Of a DNA stretch of 64,000 nt, positions 10,376 through 20,050 are shown one piece after another. The first letter of the stretch is position 1, and each line of letters starts with the position of its first letter. Source of the stretch: an uncultured beta proteobacterium (lineage in GTDB: Bacteria; Pseudomonadota; Gammaproteobacteria; Burkholderiales; Burkholderiaceae_C); NCBI GenBank assembly GCA_903822205.1, contig CAIJOK010000106.1, forward strand, positions 39,538 through 103,537, given 5' to 3'. The notes beneath the pieces are model-generated. The model searched no databases and was not told the DNA's origin. It saw only the letters and a list, made by a program, of their open reading frames with translations. The position numbers were made by a program, and so were the translations under genes.

Positions 10376-11470
10376 TTGAGTACTCAAATTCACGGCTTTT
10401 TACGCACTGAAAACCTCGTCAAGCGCTTTGATGATGTTGTGGCGGTTGATGATGTGTCGATCTCCATTCAAAAAGGCGAGATATTCGCGCTGCTGGGTAG
10501 CTCAGGTTGCGGCAAATCTACCTTGCTGAGAATCATGGCGGGGTTTGAAAAACCAAGCTCTGGGCGGGTGTTTTTGAATGGTGCCGATGTCGCATCTTTT
10601 CACCCCTACGAGCGACCGATCAACATGATGTTTCAGTCGTATGCTTTGTTTCCGCACCTGAATATTTGGGAAAACATCGCCTTTGGCTTGAAGCGCGAAG
10701 GCATGCCCATGCCGCAGATCAGGACGCGTGTGGACGAGATGCTTAACCTAGTGCAACTGACGGCCTACGCCAAACGGTGGCCTCACCAACTGTCAGGCGG
10801 ACAGCAGCAGCGCGTGGCACTCGCTCGCAGTCTGGCCAAAAAGCCCCAGTTGCTGTTGCTGGATGAACCGCTGGGGGCACTGGACAAAAAGCTGCGTCAG
10901 CGCACCCAGTTTGAGCTGGTCAATATCATTGAATCGGTCGGCGTGACGGTGGTGATGGTCACGCACGACCAAGAAGAGGCGATGACGATGGCATCGCGCA
11001 TTGCCGTCATGCACCATGGTCGGGTGTTGCAGGTGGGGTCGCCCAAAGAAATCTACGAATGCCCGATCAACCGTTTTGTGGCGGACTTCATTGGCAACGT
11101 CAATCTGTTTGACGGACAGCTCAGTGTGGATGAACACGATCGCTGTGAAATCAAAACCGACCACGGTACCATGCACATTGCCCACGGCATTGGAGGGGCC
11201 ATCGGTATGCCTTTGGCCGTTGCCGTGCGGCCTGAGAACATCTCCATTTCAAAGCAACGACCGGATGTCAGCGTCAATTTGTTTGACGGCAGGGTGCGTG
11301 AGATCGCCTACTTTGGCAGCTACACGTCATTTATCGTTGAAACCGCCGGCGGACGTACCGTTGTGGTGACCGAGTTGAATGGCAGCCGTCTCGAAAATAT
11401 TGACATTACCTGGGAAGATCACGTGTTCTTTTGGTGGGATCAAACAGACCCCGTGGTTTTGACGCAGTAA
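10376..11470 (+). CDS. potG: Polyamine ABC transporter ATP-binding protein
   Basis: The ATPase subunit of the polyamine importer, 364 residues. Walker [10 protein letters not shown] is at 41-49, followed by a Q-loop region ([12 protein letters not shown]), the ABC signature [14 protein letters not shown], Walker [13 protein letters not shown] and the H-loop in [12 protein letters not shown]-terminal TOBE-type domain (about 270-360) is as in PotA/PotG. The only reasonable start is TTG 10376, because an in-frame stop lies 12 bp upstream and no ATG occurs before the Walker A region. No good ribosome-binding site is visible, which together with the upstream terminator suggests modest expression. 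Confidence 0.93.
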   Translation: MSTQIHGFLRTENLVKRFDDVVAVDDVSISIQKGEIFALLGSSGCGKSTLLRIMAGFEKPSSGRVFLNGADVASFHPYERPINMMFQSYALFPHLNIWENIAFGLKREGMPMPQIRTRVDEMLNLVQLTAYAKRWPHQLSGGQQQRVALARSLAKKPQLLLLDEPLGALDKKLRQRTQFELVNIIESVGVTVVMVTHDQEEAMTMASRIAVMHHGRVLQVGSPKEIYECPINRFVADFIGNVNLFDGQLSVDEHDRCEIKTDHGTMHIAHGIGGAIGMPLAVAVRPENISISKQRPDVSVNLFDGRVREIAYFGSYTSFIVETAGGRTVVVTELNGSRLENIDITWEDHVFFWWDQTDPVVLTQ

Positions 11471-11471
11471 A

Positions 11472-11498
11472 GCGTATATCGCATATAGCGCATATATC
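11472..11498. repeat. Three imperfect 9-bp tandem repeats before potH
   Basis: GCGTATATC, GCATATAGC and GCATATATC follow one another in the potG-potH spacer, ending 2 bp before the potH ATG. They occupy the place where a ribosome-binding site would be expected. Confidence 0.75.
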
Positions 11499-11500
11499 AC

Positions 11501-12439
11501 ATGAATCTCGAAAGCCTGGCCAGGCTGCGTCTGGGTAAACGTTTTGTGATCGGTGTGCCATTTATTTGGCTGTTGATTTTCTTTGTGGTGCCCTTCCTGA
11601 TTTTGTTGCGCATCAGTGTGACTGACATGGGCAATGGTGTTGATCCATTTGCCCCGATCATTCAAACGGCAGACGGTATTTTGCACATCGCGCTCAAATA
11701 CCAAAATTACAGTTCAATTTTTGAAGATGCCAACCCGAGCGGATCGCTTGCCTTTGGCCAGACGATTTATCTTGAGGCCTTTATCACTTCGGTCAACTAT
11801 GCATTTTGGACCAGTCTGCTTTGTTTGGTCATGGGTTATCCTTTTGCCTATTTTCTTGCGCGTACCAAAAGTACCCTTCAGCCCGCCTTGTTGATGATGG
11901 TCATGCTGCCGTTTTGGACTTCGTTTTTGCTGCGGGTTTATGCGTGGAAGGGCATTCTGGCCGATCAGGGTGTGGTCAATAACGCCCTGATCTGGAGTGG
12001 CCTGATTCAAGAGCCTATCCAACTGCTGTATTCGGACGTGTCGATGCTGGTCGGCATGACCTATGTCTATTGTCCTTTCATGATCTTGCCGCTGTACGCC
12101 ACGCTGGTCAAAATGGATTTCAGACTGCTGGAAGCGGCTTATGACCTGGGGGCCAGCCCCTGGAAGGCCTTTTGGCTCATTACCGTACCGCTCAGCAAGG
12201 CCGGCATCATCGCGGGTTCCATGCTGGTGTTCATTCCATGTCTGGGTGAATTTGTCATTCCGTCTCTTTTGGGCGGGGCTGAAAACATCATGATGGGCCG
12301 TGTGGTTTGGGACGAAATGTTTAGCAGCAACAACTGGCCACGGGCCGCTGCACTGGCCATTGTGATGATCCTCGTCATCCTTGTGCCCATGGCGCTTTAC
12401 ACCCGGTACAGTGCCGAGCGCGATGCAGTAGAAGACTAA
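11501..12439 (+). CDS. potH: Polyamine ABC transporter permease (PotH type)
   Basis: An inner-membrane permease of 312 residues with about six hydrophobic segments; the first is IGVPFIWLLIFFVVPFLILL. The EAA loop that docks on the ATPase is visible as LEAAYDLGASPWKAF followed by ITVPLSKAGIIAGSMLVF. This is the binding-protein-dependent transport inner-membrane fold. The start is ATG 11501, 30 bp after potG. A 10-bp direct repeat (three copies of a GAAGACTAAA-like unit, 12431-12460) begins over its last codons and stop. Confidence 0.93.
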   Translation: MNLESLARLRLGKRFVIGVPFIWLLIFFVVPFLILLRISVTDMGNGVDPFAPIIQTADGILHIALKYQNYSSIFEDANPSGSLAFGQTIYLEAFITSVNYAFWTSLLCLVMGYPFAYFLARTKSTLQPALLMMVMLPFWTSFLLRVYAWKGILADQGVVNNALIWSGLIQEPIQLLYSDVSMLVGMTYVYCPFMILPLYATLVKMDFRLLEAAYDLGASPWKAFWLITVPLSKAGIIAGSMLVFIPCLGEFVIPSLLGGAENIMMGRVVWDEMFSSNNWPRAAALAIVMILVILVPMALYTRYSAERDAVED

Positions 12440-12460
12440 AGAAGACTCAAGAAGACTAAA
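12431..12460. repeat. Three 10-bp tandem repeats over the potH stop
   Basis: GAAGACTAAA, GAAGACTCAA and GAAGACTAAA follow in series. The first copy holds the potH stop codon, so the repeat looks like local duplication of the gene's 3' end. Confidence 0.85.
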
Positions 12461-12485
12461 GCAATCAAAGACGCACGGACTAGAA

Positions 12486-13334
12486 ATGCAACGGGTAACA
12501 AGATTTTTGCAAGACAACTTGGGTCGTCTCTGGCTGACAGGGGTTTTTCTGTTTCTTTATGCGCCGCTGTTTTTCTTGATTTTGTTTTCGTTCAACAGCA
12601 CCCGCCAGGATGGGGTGTTTACGGGCTTTTCGATGCGCTGGTACCAGGCCTTGCTGGGTGATTCGCGTCTGGTTGGCGGTTTTTTTCTGTCCCTGAACGT
12701 GGCGGTGATTGCAGCCACACTGTCAACCATCCTGGGGACGTTTTCTGCCTATGTGTTGGTGCGTTATCCCAGGTTCATCGGGCGATCGTGGTTCTCAGGG
12801 CTGGTCAGTGCGCCACTGGTCATGCCAGAGGTCATCATTGGCCTGTCGCTGCTGTTGCTGATGGTCTCCATCCAGCATGCCATTGGCTGGCCAGAGCGGG
12901 GAATGACCACCATCGTGATTGGACATACCCTGCTGGGCATGGCTTACGCCACAGTGGTTATCAGTACACGATTGCGTGACATGGATCGCACCATCGAAGA
13001 GGCTGCCATCGACCTGGGTTGTCGTCCGGTGCAGGTGTTTTTTTTGGTGACGCTGCCAAATATCCTGCCATCACTGATTGCGGCCTGGATGCTGACTTTT
13101 ACGCTGTCGTTTGACGATGTGGTGATTTCAGAATTTTTGTCTGGGCCAGGGGTGACCACGCTGCCGCAAGTCATTTTTGGCTATGCTCGCCGTGGCATCA
13201 ACCCCGCCATCTACGCCGCAGCAACCCTGCTGATCTTGACCATTTCAACCGGCATCATCGCCTATAGCATCCACACGGTCCGTACTCAGTTGCGCAGAGA
13301 ACGTGAAATCAAGGCTGCGATGCGCACATCCTAA
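12486..13334 (+). CDS. potI: Polyamine ABC transporter permease (PotI type)
   Basis: The second permease of the polyamine importer, 282 residues with about six membrane segments (for example LFLYAPLFFLILFSFNSTR at the N-terminus). The EAA-type loop is IEEAAIDLGCRPVQVFFLVTLP. It completes the potFGHI order. ATG 12486 lies 46 bp after potH. The stop is 24 bp from the convergent ppk1 stop, with no clear terminator between. Confidence 0.93.
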   Translation: MQRVTRFLQDNLGRLWLTGVFLFLYAPLFFLILFSFNSTRQDGVFTGFSMRWYQALLGDSRLVGGFFLSLNVAVIAATLSTILGTFSAYVLVRYPRFIGRSWFSGLVSAPLVMPEVIIGLSLLLLMVSIQHAIGWPERGMTTIVIGHTLLGMAYATVVISTRLRDMDRTIEEAAIDLGCRPVQVFFLVTLPNILPSLIAAWMLTFTLSFDDVVISEFLSGPGVTTLPQVIFGYARRGINPAIYAAATLLILTISTGIIAYSIHTVRTQLRREREIKAAMRTS

Positions 13335-13358
13335 ATCGGATCGGCACAGCAGTGGTAT

Positions 13359-15461
13359 TCAGGCCCTGGTGGCCGAGTATTGCGCCATCAATTGAGACTG
13401 CGCACTGATCGGAGTTTTGGCCTTGCCTGACGTACGTGCCTTGGTGGGCTGTGCCAGGGTGTAATGACCACTGACATCCTGTATCCAGGCATCCACTGTG
13501 TCGTCCAGGTAAGTCTGCAAACACTCTTTGACGATGCGCTGGCGCAGGGCAAAGTCTTCAACCGGCCAGGCCAGCTCAACGCGGCGCAGCATGTTGCGGT
13601 TCATCCAGTCGGCGCTGGCCAAGTACAGCCACTCGTCACGGCCCGTGGCAAAGTAATACACCCGTGAGTGCTCCAAAAACCGCCCGATGATCGATCGCAC
13701 ACGGATGTTGTCTGTCACCCCCGGGCGCTGTGCCGGCAACATGCAGGCCCCCCTGATGATCAAATCGATCACGACACCGGCCTGACCTGCGCGCACCAGA
13801 GCCTCCATCAGCCGTTCGTCGGTCAGGCTGTTCATTTTCAGGATGATGCGCCCTGTCGTGCCAGCCCTGGCCGCGTGGGCTATGGTGTCGATCCACTCCA
13901 GCAGTTTGTGCTGCAAATGAAACGGTGCCAAGATCAGCTTGTTCAATCTTGGAATGCGGCTTTGATTGGCCAGCAACCCAAAGACGTTTTCAATGTCCTG
14001 GGTGATCTTGGGGTTGCAGGTCAGGTAGCTCAGGTCGGTGTAAAGACGTGCGGTGTTGGGGTTGTAGTTGCCGGTGGACAGGTGGGCGTAATGGCGAATG
14101 GCGCGGCCTTCGCGGCGTGACACCAGCAGCATCTTGGCATGGGTTTTCAGGCCCACGATGCCATAGACCACCTGGGCACCGATGTATTCCAGTTTTTCGG
14201 CCCAGTCGATATTGGCTTCTTCATCAAAGCGGGCTTTTAGCTCAACGACCACCGTGACCTCTTTGCCACGTTGAACGGCTTGACGCAACAAGTCCATCAA
14301 CACCTTGTCTGAGCCTGTGCGGTAAATGGTTTGTTTGATGGCCAGGACAGCAGGGTCTTGCACGGCCTCGCGCAAGAACGCTATCACCCCGTCAAAACTT
14401 TCATACGGTTGGTGGATCAGCACGTCGCCTGCTTGCAGCCGTTCGATGATCGAGATGTGGCCTGCCAATTGCTGCGGGTAGCCTGCCTGGTAGTGGGCAA
14501 ACAACCATTTGGGCTGATCGACCAGAGCGATCAATTGGGTCAGCCGCACCAGATTGACTGGCCCGCGAACACGGTACAGCGCTGATGGCGGAAGCTCAAA
14601 TTGCCGCAGCAGCAGGTCAGACAAGTGCGCAGCACAACTGGCTGAGACCTCCAGCCGTACCGACTGGCCGTAATTGCGGTGCTCCAGGCCTTGGCGCAGC
14701 GCGGTGCGCAGGTTTTTGACATCCTCCTCATCCACCGACAAGTCAGAGTGGCGTGTGACGCGAAACTGTGAAAACTGCCCCACAGTGCGCCCCGGAAAAA
14801 GGTCTTTCAGGTGGGTGCGGATGACGCTGGAGATCGATACAAACAGGGTGCGTTTGCCAGACAGACGGTCAGGTAGGCGGATAAAGCGCGGCAGGCTGCG
14901 TGGCACTTTAACGATCGCGATCTCGTTGTTGCGACCAAAGGCATCGACACCGGACAACTGGACGATAAAGTTAAGCGACTTGTTGGCCACCTGCGGAAAA
15001 GGGTGGGCGGGGTCAAGCCCCACGGGCAGCAGCAGAGGGCGAACCTCGGCTTCAAAAAAAGATTTAACCCAGCGTTGCTGGGCCAGGCTGCGCTCGCTGT
15101 GCGACACGATGCGAATGCCCTCTTGGGCAAAAGCCGGCAGCAAGACATCGTTGTACAAGGCGTATTGGTCTTCAACCAGACTGTGGGCCACGCGGCTCAA
15201 GGCCTCTTGGGCCTTGGCATCAATGGCATCGAGCGCTGCTTTGGGCTGGGCCAGACTGGTGTAAAGGGCGGCCCTGACCTCAAAAAACTCATCCAGGTTA
15301 GAAGACACAATGCAAAGATAGCGGAGCCGCTCCAGCAGCGGCACGTCAGGTCGTGCGGCCCAGTGCAGCACCCGCGCATTAAAGGCCAGCAAGCTCATGT
15401 CGCGGTCGATCCAGTCCACCGCGATGGGAATGTTGTTCTCAGATTTTGCGTTCATGGGCAT
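13359..15461 (-). CDS. ppk1: Polyphosphate kinase 1
   Basis: Makes inorganic polyphosphate from ATP reversibly. The protein has 700 residues from ATG 15461; ATG 15455 and TTG 15485 are alternatives. It shows the N-domain start DRDMSLLAFNARVL, LRYLCIVSSNLDEFFEVR, and the two phospholipase-D-like catalytic segments. GLKTHAKM and RHYAHLSTGNYNPNTARLYTD carry the histidine that is autophosphorylated in the family. The usual partner ppx is not adjacent. A 9-bp hairpin lies about 110 bp upstream. Confidence 0.96.
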   Translation of the reverse strand: MPMNAKSENNIPIAVDWIDRDMSLLAFNARVLHWAARPDVPLLERLRYLCIVSSNLDEFFEVRAALYTSLAQPKAALDAIDAKAQEALSRVAHSLVEDQYALYNDVLLPAFAQEGIRIVSHSERSLAQQRWVKSFFEAEVRPLLLPVGLDPAHPFPQVANKSLNFIVQLSGVDAFGRNNEIAIVKVPRSLPRFIRLPDRLSGKRTLFVSISSVIRTHLKDLFPGRTVGQFSQFRVTRHSDLSVDEEDVKNLRTALRQGLEHRNYGQSVRLEVSASCAAHLSDLLLRQFELPPSALYRVRGPVNLVRLTQLIALVDQPKWLFAHYQAGYPQQLAGHISIIERLQAGDVLIHQPYESFDGVIAFLREAVQDPAVLAIKQTIYRTGSDKVLMDLLRQAVQRGKEVTVVVELKARFDEEANIDWAEKLEYIGAQVVYGIVGLKTHAKMLLVSRREGRAIRHYAHLSTGNYNPNTARLYTDLSYLTCNPKITQDIENVFGLLANQSRIPRLNKLILAPFHLQHKLLEWIDTIAHAARAGTTGRIILKMNSLTDERLMEALVRAGQAGVVIDLIIRGACMLPAQRPGVTDNIRVRSIIGRFLEHSRVYYFATGRDEWLYLASADWMNRNMLRRVELAWPVEDFALRQRIVKECLQTYLDDTVDAWIQDVSGHYTLAQPTKARTSGKAKTPISAQSQLMAQYSATRA

Positions 15462-15570
15462 ACGGGGGGCGACGGGGTTTTGCAAGGAAATCCATCAAAG
15501 TTTGACTCCAGAATAGGACAATGATGTGACCATCATGTGACAAAAGCGCTCACAAGCAAGTTGTTTACTG

Positions 15571-15600
15571 CGTCAATCAGTTTGCAATGCTTGATTGACG
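15571..15600. promoter_or_regulatory. Inverted repeat CGTCAATCA/TGATTGACG upstream of ppk1
   Basis: CGTCAATCA (15571-15579) and TGATTGACG (15592-15600) are perfect reverse complements with a 12-nt loop, in the spacer between the toxin gene and ppk1. No T-run follows on either strand, so it looks more like a protein-binding site or mRNA hairpin than a terminator. Confidence 0.4.
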
Positions 15601-15664
15601 GTCATCGTCTTGTACCAAAAAACAAATAACGAACAAAAACATGAATGTCGATTCTGGGCACGAT

Positions 15665-15925
15665 TTAATACACAGAATCTCGTCGGCTGATTTTGACCAC
15701 GGTCACGGTGATGACGCTGCGATCGATCTCGACAATGATGCGGATTTGCCCGACACGGTAACGGTGAAAACCCGCCCACGGCCCGGTCAACGGGTGGCCT
15801 CTGTCGGCAGGGTTTTGTAATTGACATACATCGTCAAGAAAACTGCGTACCTTGCGCAAAATGTCCTTGTCCAGTTTGCCAAGCTGCTTGTCCGCGCTGT
15901 CAGAGATCAAGAGTTCCCAAGCCAT
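15665..15925 (-). CDS. RelE/ParE-family toxin of a type II toxin-antitoxin pair
   Basis: An 86-residue basic protein with the RelE fold pattern: a helical hairpin (ADKQLGKLDKDILRKVRSFLDDV), the central GPWAGFHRYRVGQIRIIVEI strands and a C-terminal VTVVKISRRDSVY. Members usually cleave mRNA on the ribosome, while the ParE branch poisons gyrase; sequence alone does not decide which. Its ATG overlaps the stop of the upstream gene by one base (TGATG), the usual coupling of antitoxin-first modules. The Arg and Tyr residues near the C-terminus fit the RelE branch. Confidence 0.85.
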   Translation of the reverse strand: MAWELLISDSADKQLGKLDKDILRKVRSFLDDVCQLQNPADRGHPLTGPWAGFHRYRVGQIRIIVEIDRSVITVTVVKISRRDSVY

Positions 15926-16167
15926 CAGATGTCATGCCTGGCCCATACCTCTGCGGCTGGATACACTTTTTCTTGACCGTCATGGATGCGCGTGGAAACT
16001 TTTGCCGCATCTCGGCCATCGACTTGGTCTTCCAGCCATTGCGTCAGGTACTCTGCAACGGAGAGTCGGCTGCGATGGGCTTCCCGTTTGAGCAGCCTTG
16101 CCACCGTAGCGGGTAGGGTGATCGTTTCAAGGGCCTGCGGGTTTTGGGCTAATGACGGCGTGTTCAT
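15925..16167 (-). CDS. Antitoxin of the RelE-type pair
   Basis: An 80-residue protein from ATG 16167; an upstream ATG at 16188 adds 7 residues. The middle (ITLPATVARLLKREAHRSRLSVAEYLTQWLEDQ) has a strand-helix-helix pattern like ribbon-helix-helix DNA-binding antitoxins. The acidic/aromatic tail (VYPAAEVWARHDI) would wrap the toxin. It is directly upstream of, and one base overlapping with, the toxin gene. Such antitoxins normally neutralise the toxin and repress their own promoter. Identification rests on size, fold pattern and position. Confidence 0.78.
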   Translation of the reverse strand: MNTPSLAQNPQALETITLPATVARLLKREAHRSRLSVAEYLTQWLEDQVDGRDAAKVSTRIHDGQEKVYPAAEVWARHDI

Positions 16168-16295
16168 GGTGTGGTGGGCGGGGCCCAAGGCAAGGCGCGT
16201 TCATTGTTGCAGATGCCCACTATCGGCGCAACGCTTGTGGGTTTTGATCGGGTTGTGGGGAAAGTCACTCTTGATGCTCACAGGCACAGCGGGCC

Positions 16296-17168
16296 TCACA
16301 CCACGGCATCGGCGCTTTGGCGAGTGAGGATGGCCAAAGTATTGGCGATGGTTTTTCTCAGCTCTCTCCGGTCGCAGATCAGATCAATCGCGCCCTTGGT
16401 TTGCAAAAACTCGGAACGTTGAAAGCCCTCTGGCAGCGTGACGCGCACAGTGGACTCAATGACACGTGGGCCGGCAAAGCCAATCAGTGCTCTCGGCTCG
16501 GCAATGACCACGTCGCCCACGAAGGCAAACCCCGCGCTGACCCCACCCATGGTGGGGTCCGTCAGCACGCTGATGAAGGGCAGATTTTTTTGGGCCAGAT
16601 GGGTGAGGGCGGCATTGGTCTTGCACATTTGCATCAGGCTAAAAAGGCCCTCCTGCATCCTGGCACCGCCGGTTGCTGTAAAGCAGATGAAGGGCACTTT
16701 TTGCTCGATGGCGGTGTGAACACCCCGTACAAAGCGCTCGCCGACCACAGACCCCATGCTGCCGCCCATAAATTCAAACTCAAAGCACGCCACCACCGCG
16801 CCAATACCACACACCGTTCCCCCCATTACCACCAGCGCGTCGGTTTCGCCGGTGTTTTCAAGGGCATCTTTCAGGCGTTCTGCGTATTTGCGGCTGTCTT
16901 TGAACTTGAGAACGTCAACGGGTAGAACCTCTTGTCCGATCTCAAAGCGGCCCTCGTTGTCCAAAAAATGATCCAGTCGCAACCGTGCACCGATGCGGTG
17001 GTGGTGGTTACAACCAGGACAAACATTCTGGTTTTGATCGAGGTCTGTTTTATAGAGAACGTTGTCGCAGCCTGCGCATTTGACCCATAAGCCCTCGGGA
17101 ACGGTGCGGCGGTTGGCAGGGTTGGTTTGTTGAATTTTGGGGGGGAGAAGTTTTTCAAGCCAGCTCAT
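16296..17168 (-). CDS. accD: Acetyl-CoA carboxylase carboxyltransferase subunit beta
   Basis: The beta subunit of the carboxyltransferase that makes malonyl-CoA for fatty acid synthesis. It has 290 residues, the usual length. A four-cysteine zinc ribbon (C31, C34, C50, C53) is followed by the crotonase-like carboxyltransferase domain with [15 protein letters not shown] and [14 protein letters not shown]. It lies 8 bp after trpA, the standard trpFBA-accD order of betaproteobacteria. The folC gene that commonly follows accD is absent; a toxin-antitoxin pair and ppk1 come next. Confidence 0.97.
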   Translation of the reverse strand: MSWLEKLLPPKIQQTNPANRRTVPEGLWVKCAGCDNVLYKTDLDQNQNVCPGCNHHHRIGARLRLDHFLDNEGRFEIGQEVLPVDVLKFKDSRKYAERLKDALENTGETDALVVMGGTVCGIGAVVACFEFEFMGGSMGSVVGERFVRGVHTAIEQKVPFICFTATGGARMQEGLFSLMQMCKTNAALTHLAQKNLPFISVLTDPTMGGVSAGFAFVGDVVIAEPRALIGFAGPRVIESTVRVTLPEGFQRSEFLQTKGAIDLICDRRELRKTIANTLAILTRQSADAVV

Positions 17169-17176
17169 AAGGACAC

Positions 17177-18034
17177 CTAGAGGAAGGAAGATGAGAATAA
17201 AGGGGGAGGCATCGGCACATCCAGTGCCGTGCGAATCTCACGAATAAAAGCCTCTGCCACACTTGCGACACGGTCGCGTGGCAGGTCACCCACCAACCGG
17301 ATGATCTGGCTGCCAATGACCACGGCATCAGCCACCTGGCTGATGGCACGGGCGGTGGTGGCATCGCGAATGCCAAAGCCCACAGCCAAGGGTATCCGAA
17401 CGTACAGGCGAATGCGGTTCAGCATGGAATTGATGGCATCGATGTCTGGTGTGCCTGTGCCGGTCACACCTTTGAGTGACACGTAATAAACATAACCGCT
17501 GGCCAATGCAGCCACTTGCCGGACGCGGGTTTCGGTGCTGGTGGGGGCCAGTAAATAAATCATATCCAAACCATAAGCTCTTAGCTCGGCGGCCAGGTCT
17601 TCGCATTCTTTGGGCGGGTAATCCACAATCAACACACCGTCCACACCGACTGCTGCGGCATCCTGAACAAAAGCGTTGCCACCTTGATTTGCGCTGTGCT
17701 TCTGGTTGTAGCGCTCCACCGGGTTGGCGTAGCCCATCAGGACGACCGGTGTACTGTTATTTTGAGAGCGAAACACCCGCACCATGTCCAGAACCCGCGC
17801 CAGCCCAATGCCGCAGGCCAAGGCCCTGTCACCGGCCTGCTGAATGACAGGGCCGTCGGCACTTGGGTCCGAAAAAGGCACACCCAGCTCGATCACATCC
17901 GCCCCGCCGGCCACCATGGCATGCATCAACTCAGGGGTGATGTCGGCAAACGGAAAACCCGCCGTCACAAAGGGAATCAGCGCTTTGCGGCCTTGTGCTT
18001 GCAGACGGGCAAAAGTGGTGGCGATGCGGCTCAT
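17177..18034 (-). CDS. trpA: Tryptophan synthase alpha chain
   Basis: Cleaves indole-3-glycerol phosphate to indole and glyceraldehyde-3-phosphate. The 285 residues start at ATG 18034, which overlaps the trpB stop as ATGA; a longer reading to 18088 would lie inside trpB. The TIM-barrel motifs are present: the catalytic Glu in [17 protein letters not shown], the catalytic Asp in GVLIVDYPP, and the phosphate site VGFGIRD. Coupled translation with trpB fits the alpha-beta complex that channels indole. Confidence 0.97.
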   Translation of the reverse strand: MSRIATTFARLQAQGRKALIPFVTAGFPFADITPELMHAMVAGGADVIELGVPFSDPSADGPVIQQAGDRALACGIGLARVLDMVRVFRSQNNSTPVVLMGYANPVERYNQKHSANQGGNAFVQDAAAVGVDGVLIVDYPPKECEDLAAELRAYGLDMIYLLAPTSTETRVRQVAALASGYVYYVSLKGVTGTGTPDIDAINSMLNRIRLYVRIPLAVGFGIRDATTARAISQVADAVVIGSQIIRLVGDLPRDRVASVAEAFIREIRTALDVPMPPPLFSSSFL

Positions 18035-19305
18035 GGGGTGACCTTGGGACTGCCCTTGACGGATTGCCCTTGGCAACTGGGGCGGCAATAAAAATCAGCG
18101 TGGGACAAGTCTGCTACGGTGCCGATGTCCTTGTCGCCCCGACCAGACAGGTTGACCAAAATGGATTGGTCCTTGCGCATCGTTGAGGCCAGCTTCATAG
18201 CGTAGGCCACGGCGTGGCTGGATTCAAGGGCAGGAATAATGCCCTCGGTGCGGCAAAGATAGTGAAAGGCTTGTAGTGCCTCAGTGTCGGTAATACCCAC
18301 ATATTGCACACGACCCATGTCGTGCAAATAGGCGTGCTCAGGACCCACCCCGGGGTAGTCCAGACCGGCACTGACGCTGTGGGTGGGGATGATCTGGCCG
18401 TCGTCGTCTTGCAGGATATAGGTGCGGTTGCCGTGCAAAACCCCCGGGCTGCCACGCAGAATAGAGGCGGCGTGGTGTCCGCTATCCAGTCCATGGCCTG
18501 CAGCCTCAACCCCTACCAGTTGAGTGGCCTGATGTGACACGTAAGGGTAAAAGATGCCCATGGCGTTGCTGCCTCCGCCCACACAAGCCACCACCACATC
18601 GGGCTGAAGACTGGTGCAACCGACGTGTTGCAGTATCCACGGCATTTGCACCAGGCATTCCCTGCCGATCACGCTTTGAAAGTCCCGCACCATCATGGGG
18701 TAAGGGTGCGGGCCACAGACGGTGCCGATAACGTAGAACGTGTTGTCCACGTTGGCTACCCAGTCGCGCATGGCCTCATTGAGCGCGTCTTTCAGGGTAC
18801 GGCTGCCGCTATTAACGGGCACCACAGTGGCCCCCAATAGTTTCATGCGATAAACGTTGGGGCTTTGGCGTTTGACATCTTCGCTGCCCATATAGACCAC
18901 ACATTCAAGCCCGTAGCGTGCGCAGATGGTGGCGGTGGCCACACCGTGCTGGCCGGCACCGGTCTCGGCGATGACGCGGAGCTTGTTCATGCGAACCGCC
19001 AGCATCGCTTGGCCGATGGTGTTGTTGATCTTGTGTGCGCCGGTGTGGTTCAAGTCTTCGCGTTTGAGAAAAATTTGGGCACCCCCCTGTTCACGGCTTA
19101 AGCGGGCGGCGTGGTAGACCGGCGATGGACGGCCTACAAAATGCGCCAGTTCAGATTCAAATTCAGCCATAAAGGCAGGGTCAGACCGGTACTGGGTGTA
19201 GGCGCTGGTGAGTTGATCGATGGCGTAGCTGAGCGTTTCGGACGCAAAACATCCGCCGTAAATGCCAAAGTGCCCATGGGCATCGGGTTGTTGATAGTCA
19301 AACAT
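18031..19305 (-). CDS. trpB: Tryptophan synthase beta chain
   Basis: The PLP enzyme that joins indole with serine to give tryptophan, 424 residues. The PLP lysine is K92 in the signature [11 protein letters not shown], and the cofactor phosphate loop is [10 protein letters not shown]. The start [18 protein letters not shown] is typical. It sits between trpF (14 bp upstream) and trpA (4-bp overlap). The C-terminal tail is slightly extended (Gln/Ser/Lys-rich) relative to the core family. Confidence 0.97.
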   Translation of the reverse strand: MFDYQQPDAHGHFGIYGGCFASETLSYAIDQLTSAYTQYRSDPAFMAEFESELAHFVGRPSPVYHAARLSREQGGAQIFLKREDLNHTGAHKINNTIGQAMLAVRMNKLRVIAETGAGQHGVATATICARYGLECVVYMGSEDVKRQSPNVYRMKLLGATVVPVNSGSRTLKDALNEAMRDWVANVDNTFYVIGTVCGPHPYPMMVRDFQSVIGRECLVQMPWILQHVGCTSLQPDVVVACVGGGSNAMGIFYPYVSHQATQLVGVEAAGHGLDSGHHAASILRGSPGVLHGNRTYILQDDDGQIIPTHSVSAGLDYPGVGPEHAYLHDMGRVQYVGITDTEALQAFHYLCRTEGIIPALESSHAVAYAMKLASTMRKDQSILVNLSGRGDKDIGTVADLSHADFYCRPSCQGQSVKGSPKVTP

Positions 19306-19319
19306 TAGTTAAACATTAG

Positions 19320-20042
19320 TCAAACATGGTGATCAAGAGACGAAAGCTGGTGGTCTGCCGCACGCACAGCGGCCACAAACTGGCTGATTTTGCGGGGAGA
19401 TTTGATGCCTTTTTGACCCGAGATCTCAACGCCCGAGCTGACATCAACGCTGAGCGTTTTGCAGCGAGGCCTGACCTGCCCAATGGCCTGGGTGACGTTG
19501 GCAGCGTTCAGCCCACCGCTCAAAACCAAATGGGCATCCACACGGGGCGGTATCACAGACCAGTTAAAAGCCCTGCCGCTGCCGCCATAGCCATAGCCAT
19601 CAACGCGTGTGTCCAGCAAAATAGCCTGCGCTTGCGCATATTCGGCGACAAACCCAGCCAGGTCAAAGTCTGTGTCGTTGTCGTCCATCGGAACATGGGC
19701 CGCACGCAGCCAGGCGTTCCGACCTAAAGCGCAGGCCTGTTCACAGTGTGCAGCGGTTTCGTCGCCGTGAAACTGCGCCACAGCACCCTGCACGGTGGCG
19801 CAAGCAGCAGCTACCTCATCGGTGCTGTGATTGACAAACAACAAAACGGGGGTGACAAAGGGCGGCAGTCTGCGGGCCAGCTCGGCGGCGCGGGCCAGAG
19901 TCACGCAGCGCGGGCTGTTGTGGTACAGCACAAACCCGACAGCGTCGATGCCGGCGGCTACGGCGGCATCCACGTCAGATTCGCGGGTCAGGCCGCAGAC
20001 TTTGATACGGGTGCGGCAGGTCAGGTGAGCATTGTGAGACAT
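19320..20042 (-). CDS. trpF: Phosphoribosylanthranilate isomerase
   Basis: Carries out the Amadori rearrangement in tryptophan synthesis. It has 240 residues from ATG 20042. The catalytic cysteine is in RIKVCGLT at the end of the first strand, the general-acid aspartate in ILLDTRVDGYGYGGSG, and the phosphate-binding strands in LSGGLNAANV and VDVSSGVE. A C-terminal extension of about 25 residues follows the usual GIKSPRKISQFVAAV end. It is 8 bp downstream of truA and heads the trpFBA-accD run. Confidence 0.96.
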   Translation of the reverse strand: MSHNAHLTCRTRIKVCGLTRESDVDAAVAAGIDAVGFVLYHNSPRCVTLARAAELARRLPPFVTPVLLFVNHSTDEVAAACATVQGAVAQFHGDETAAHCEQACALGRNAWLRAAHVPMDDNDTDFDLAGFVAEYAQAQAILLDTRVDGYGYGGSGRAFNWSVIPPRVDAHLVLSGGLNAANVTQAIGQVRPRCKTLSVDVSSGVEISGQKGIKSPRKISQFVAAVRAADHQLSSLDHHV

Positions 20043-20050
20043 AGCGAGTG

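Noticed and set aside
11714-12517. 267-codon minus-strand frame opposite potH
   Set aside because: His/Gln-rich shadow of a membrane protein gene; potH has clear permease motifs.
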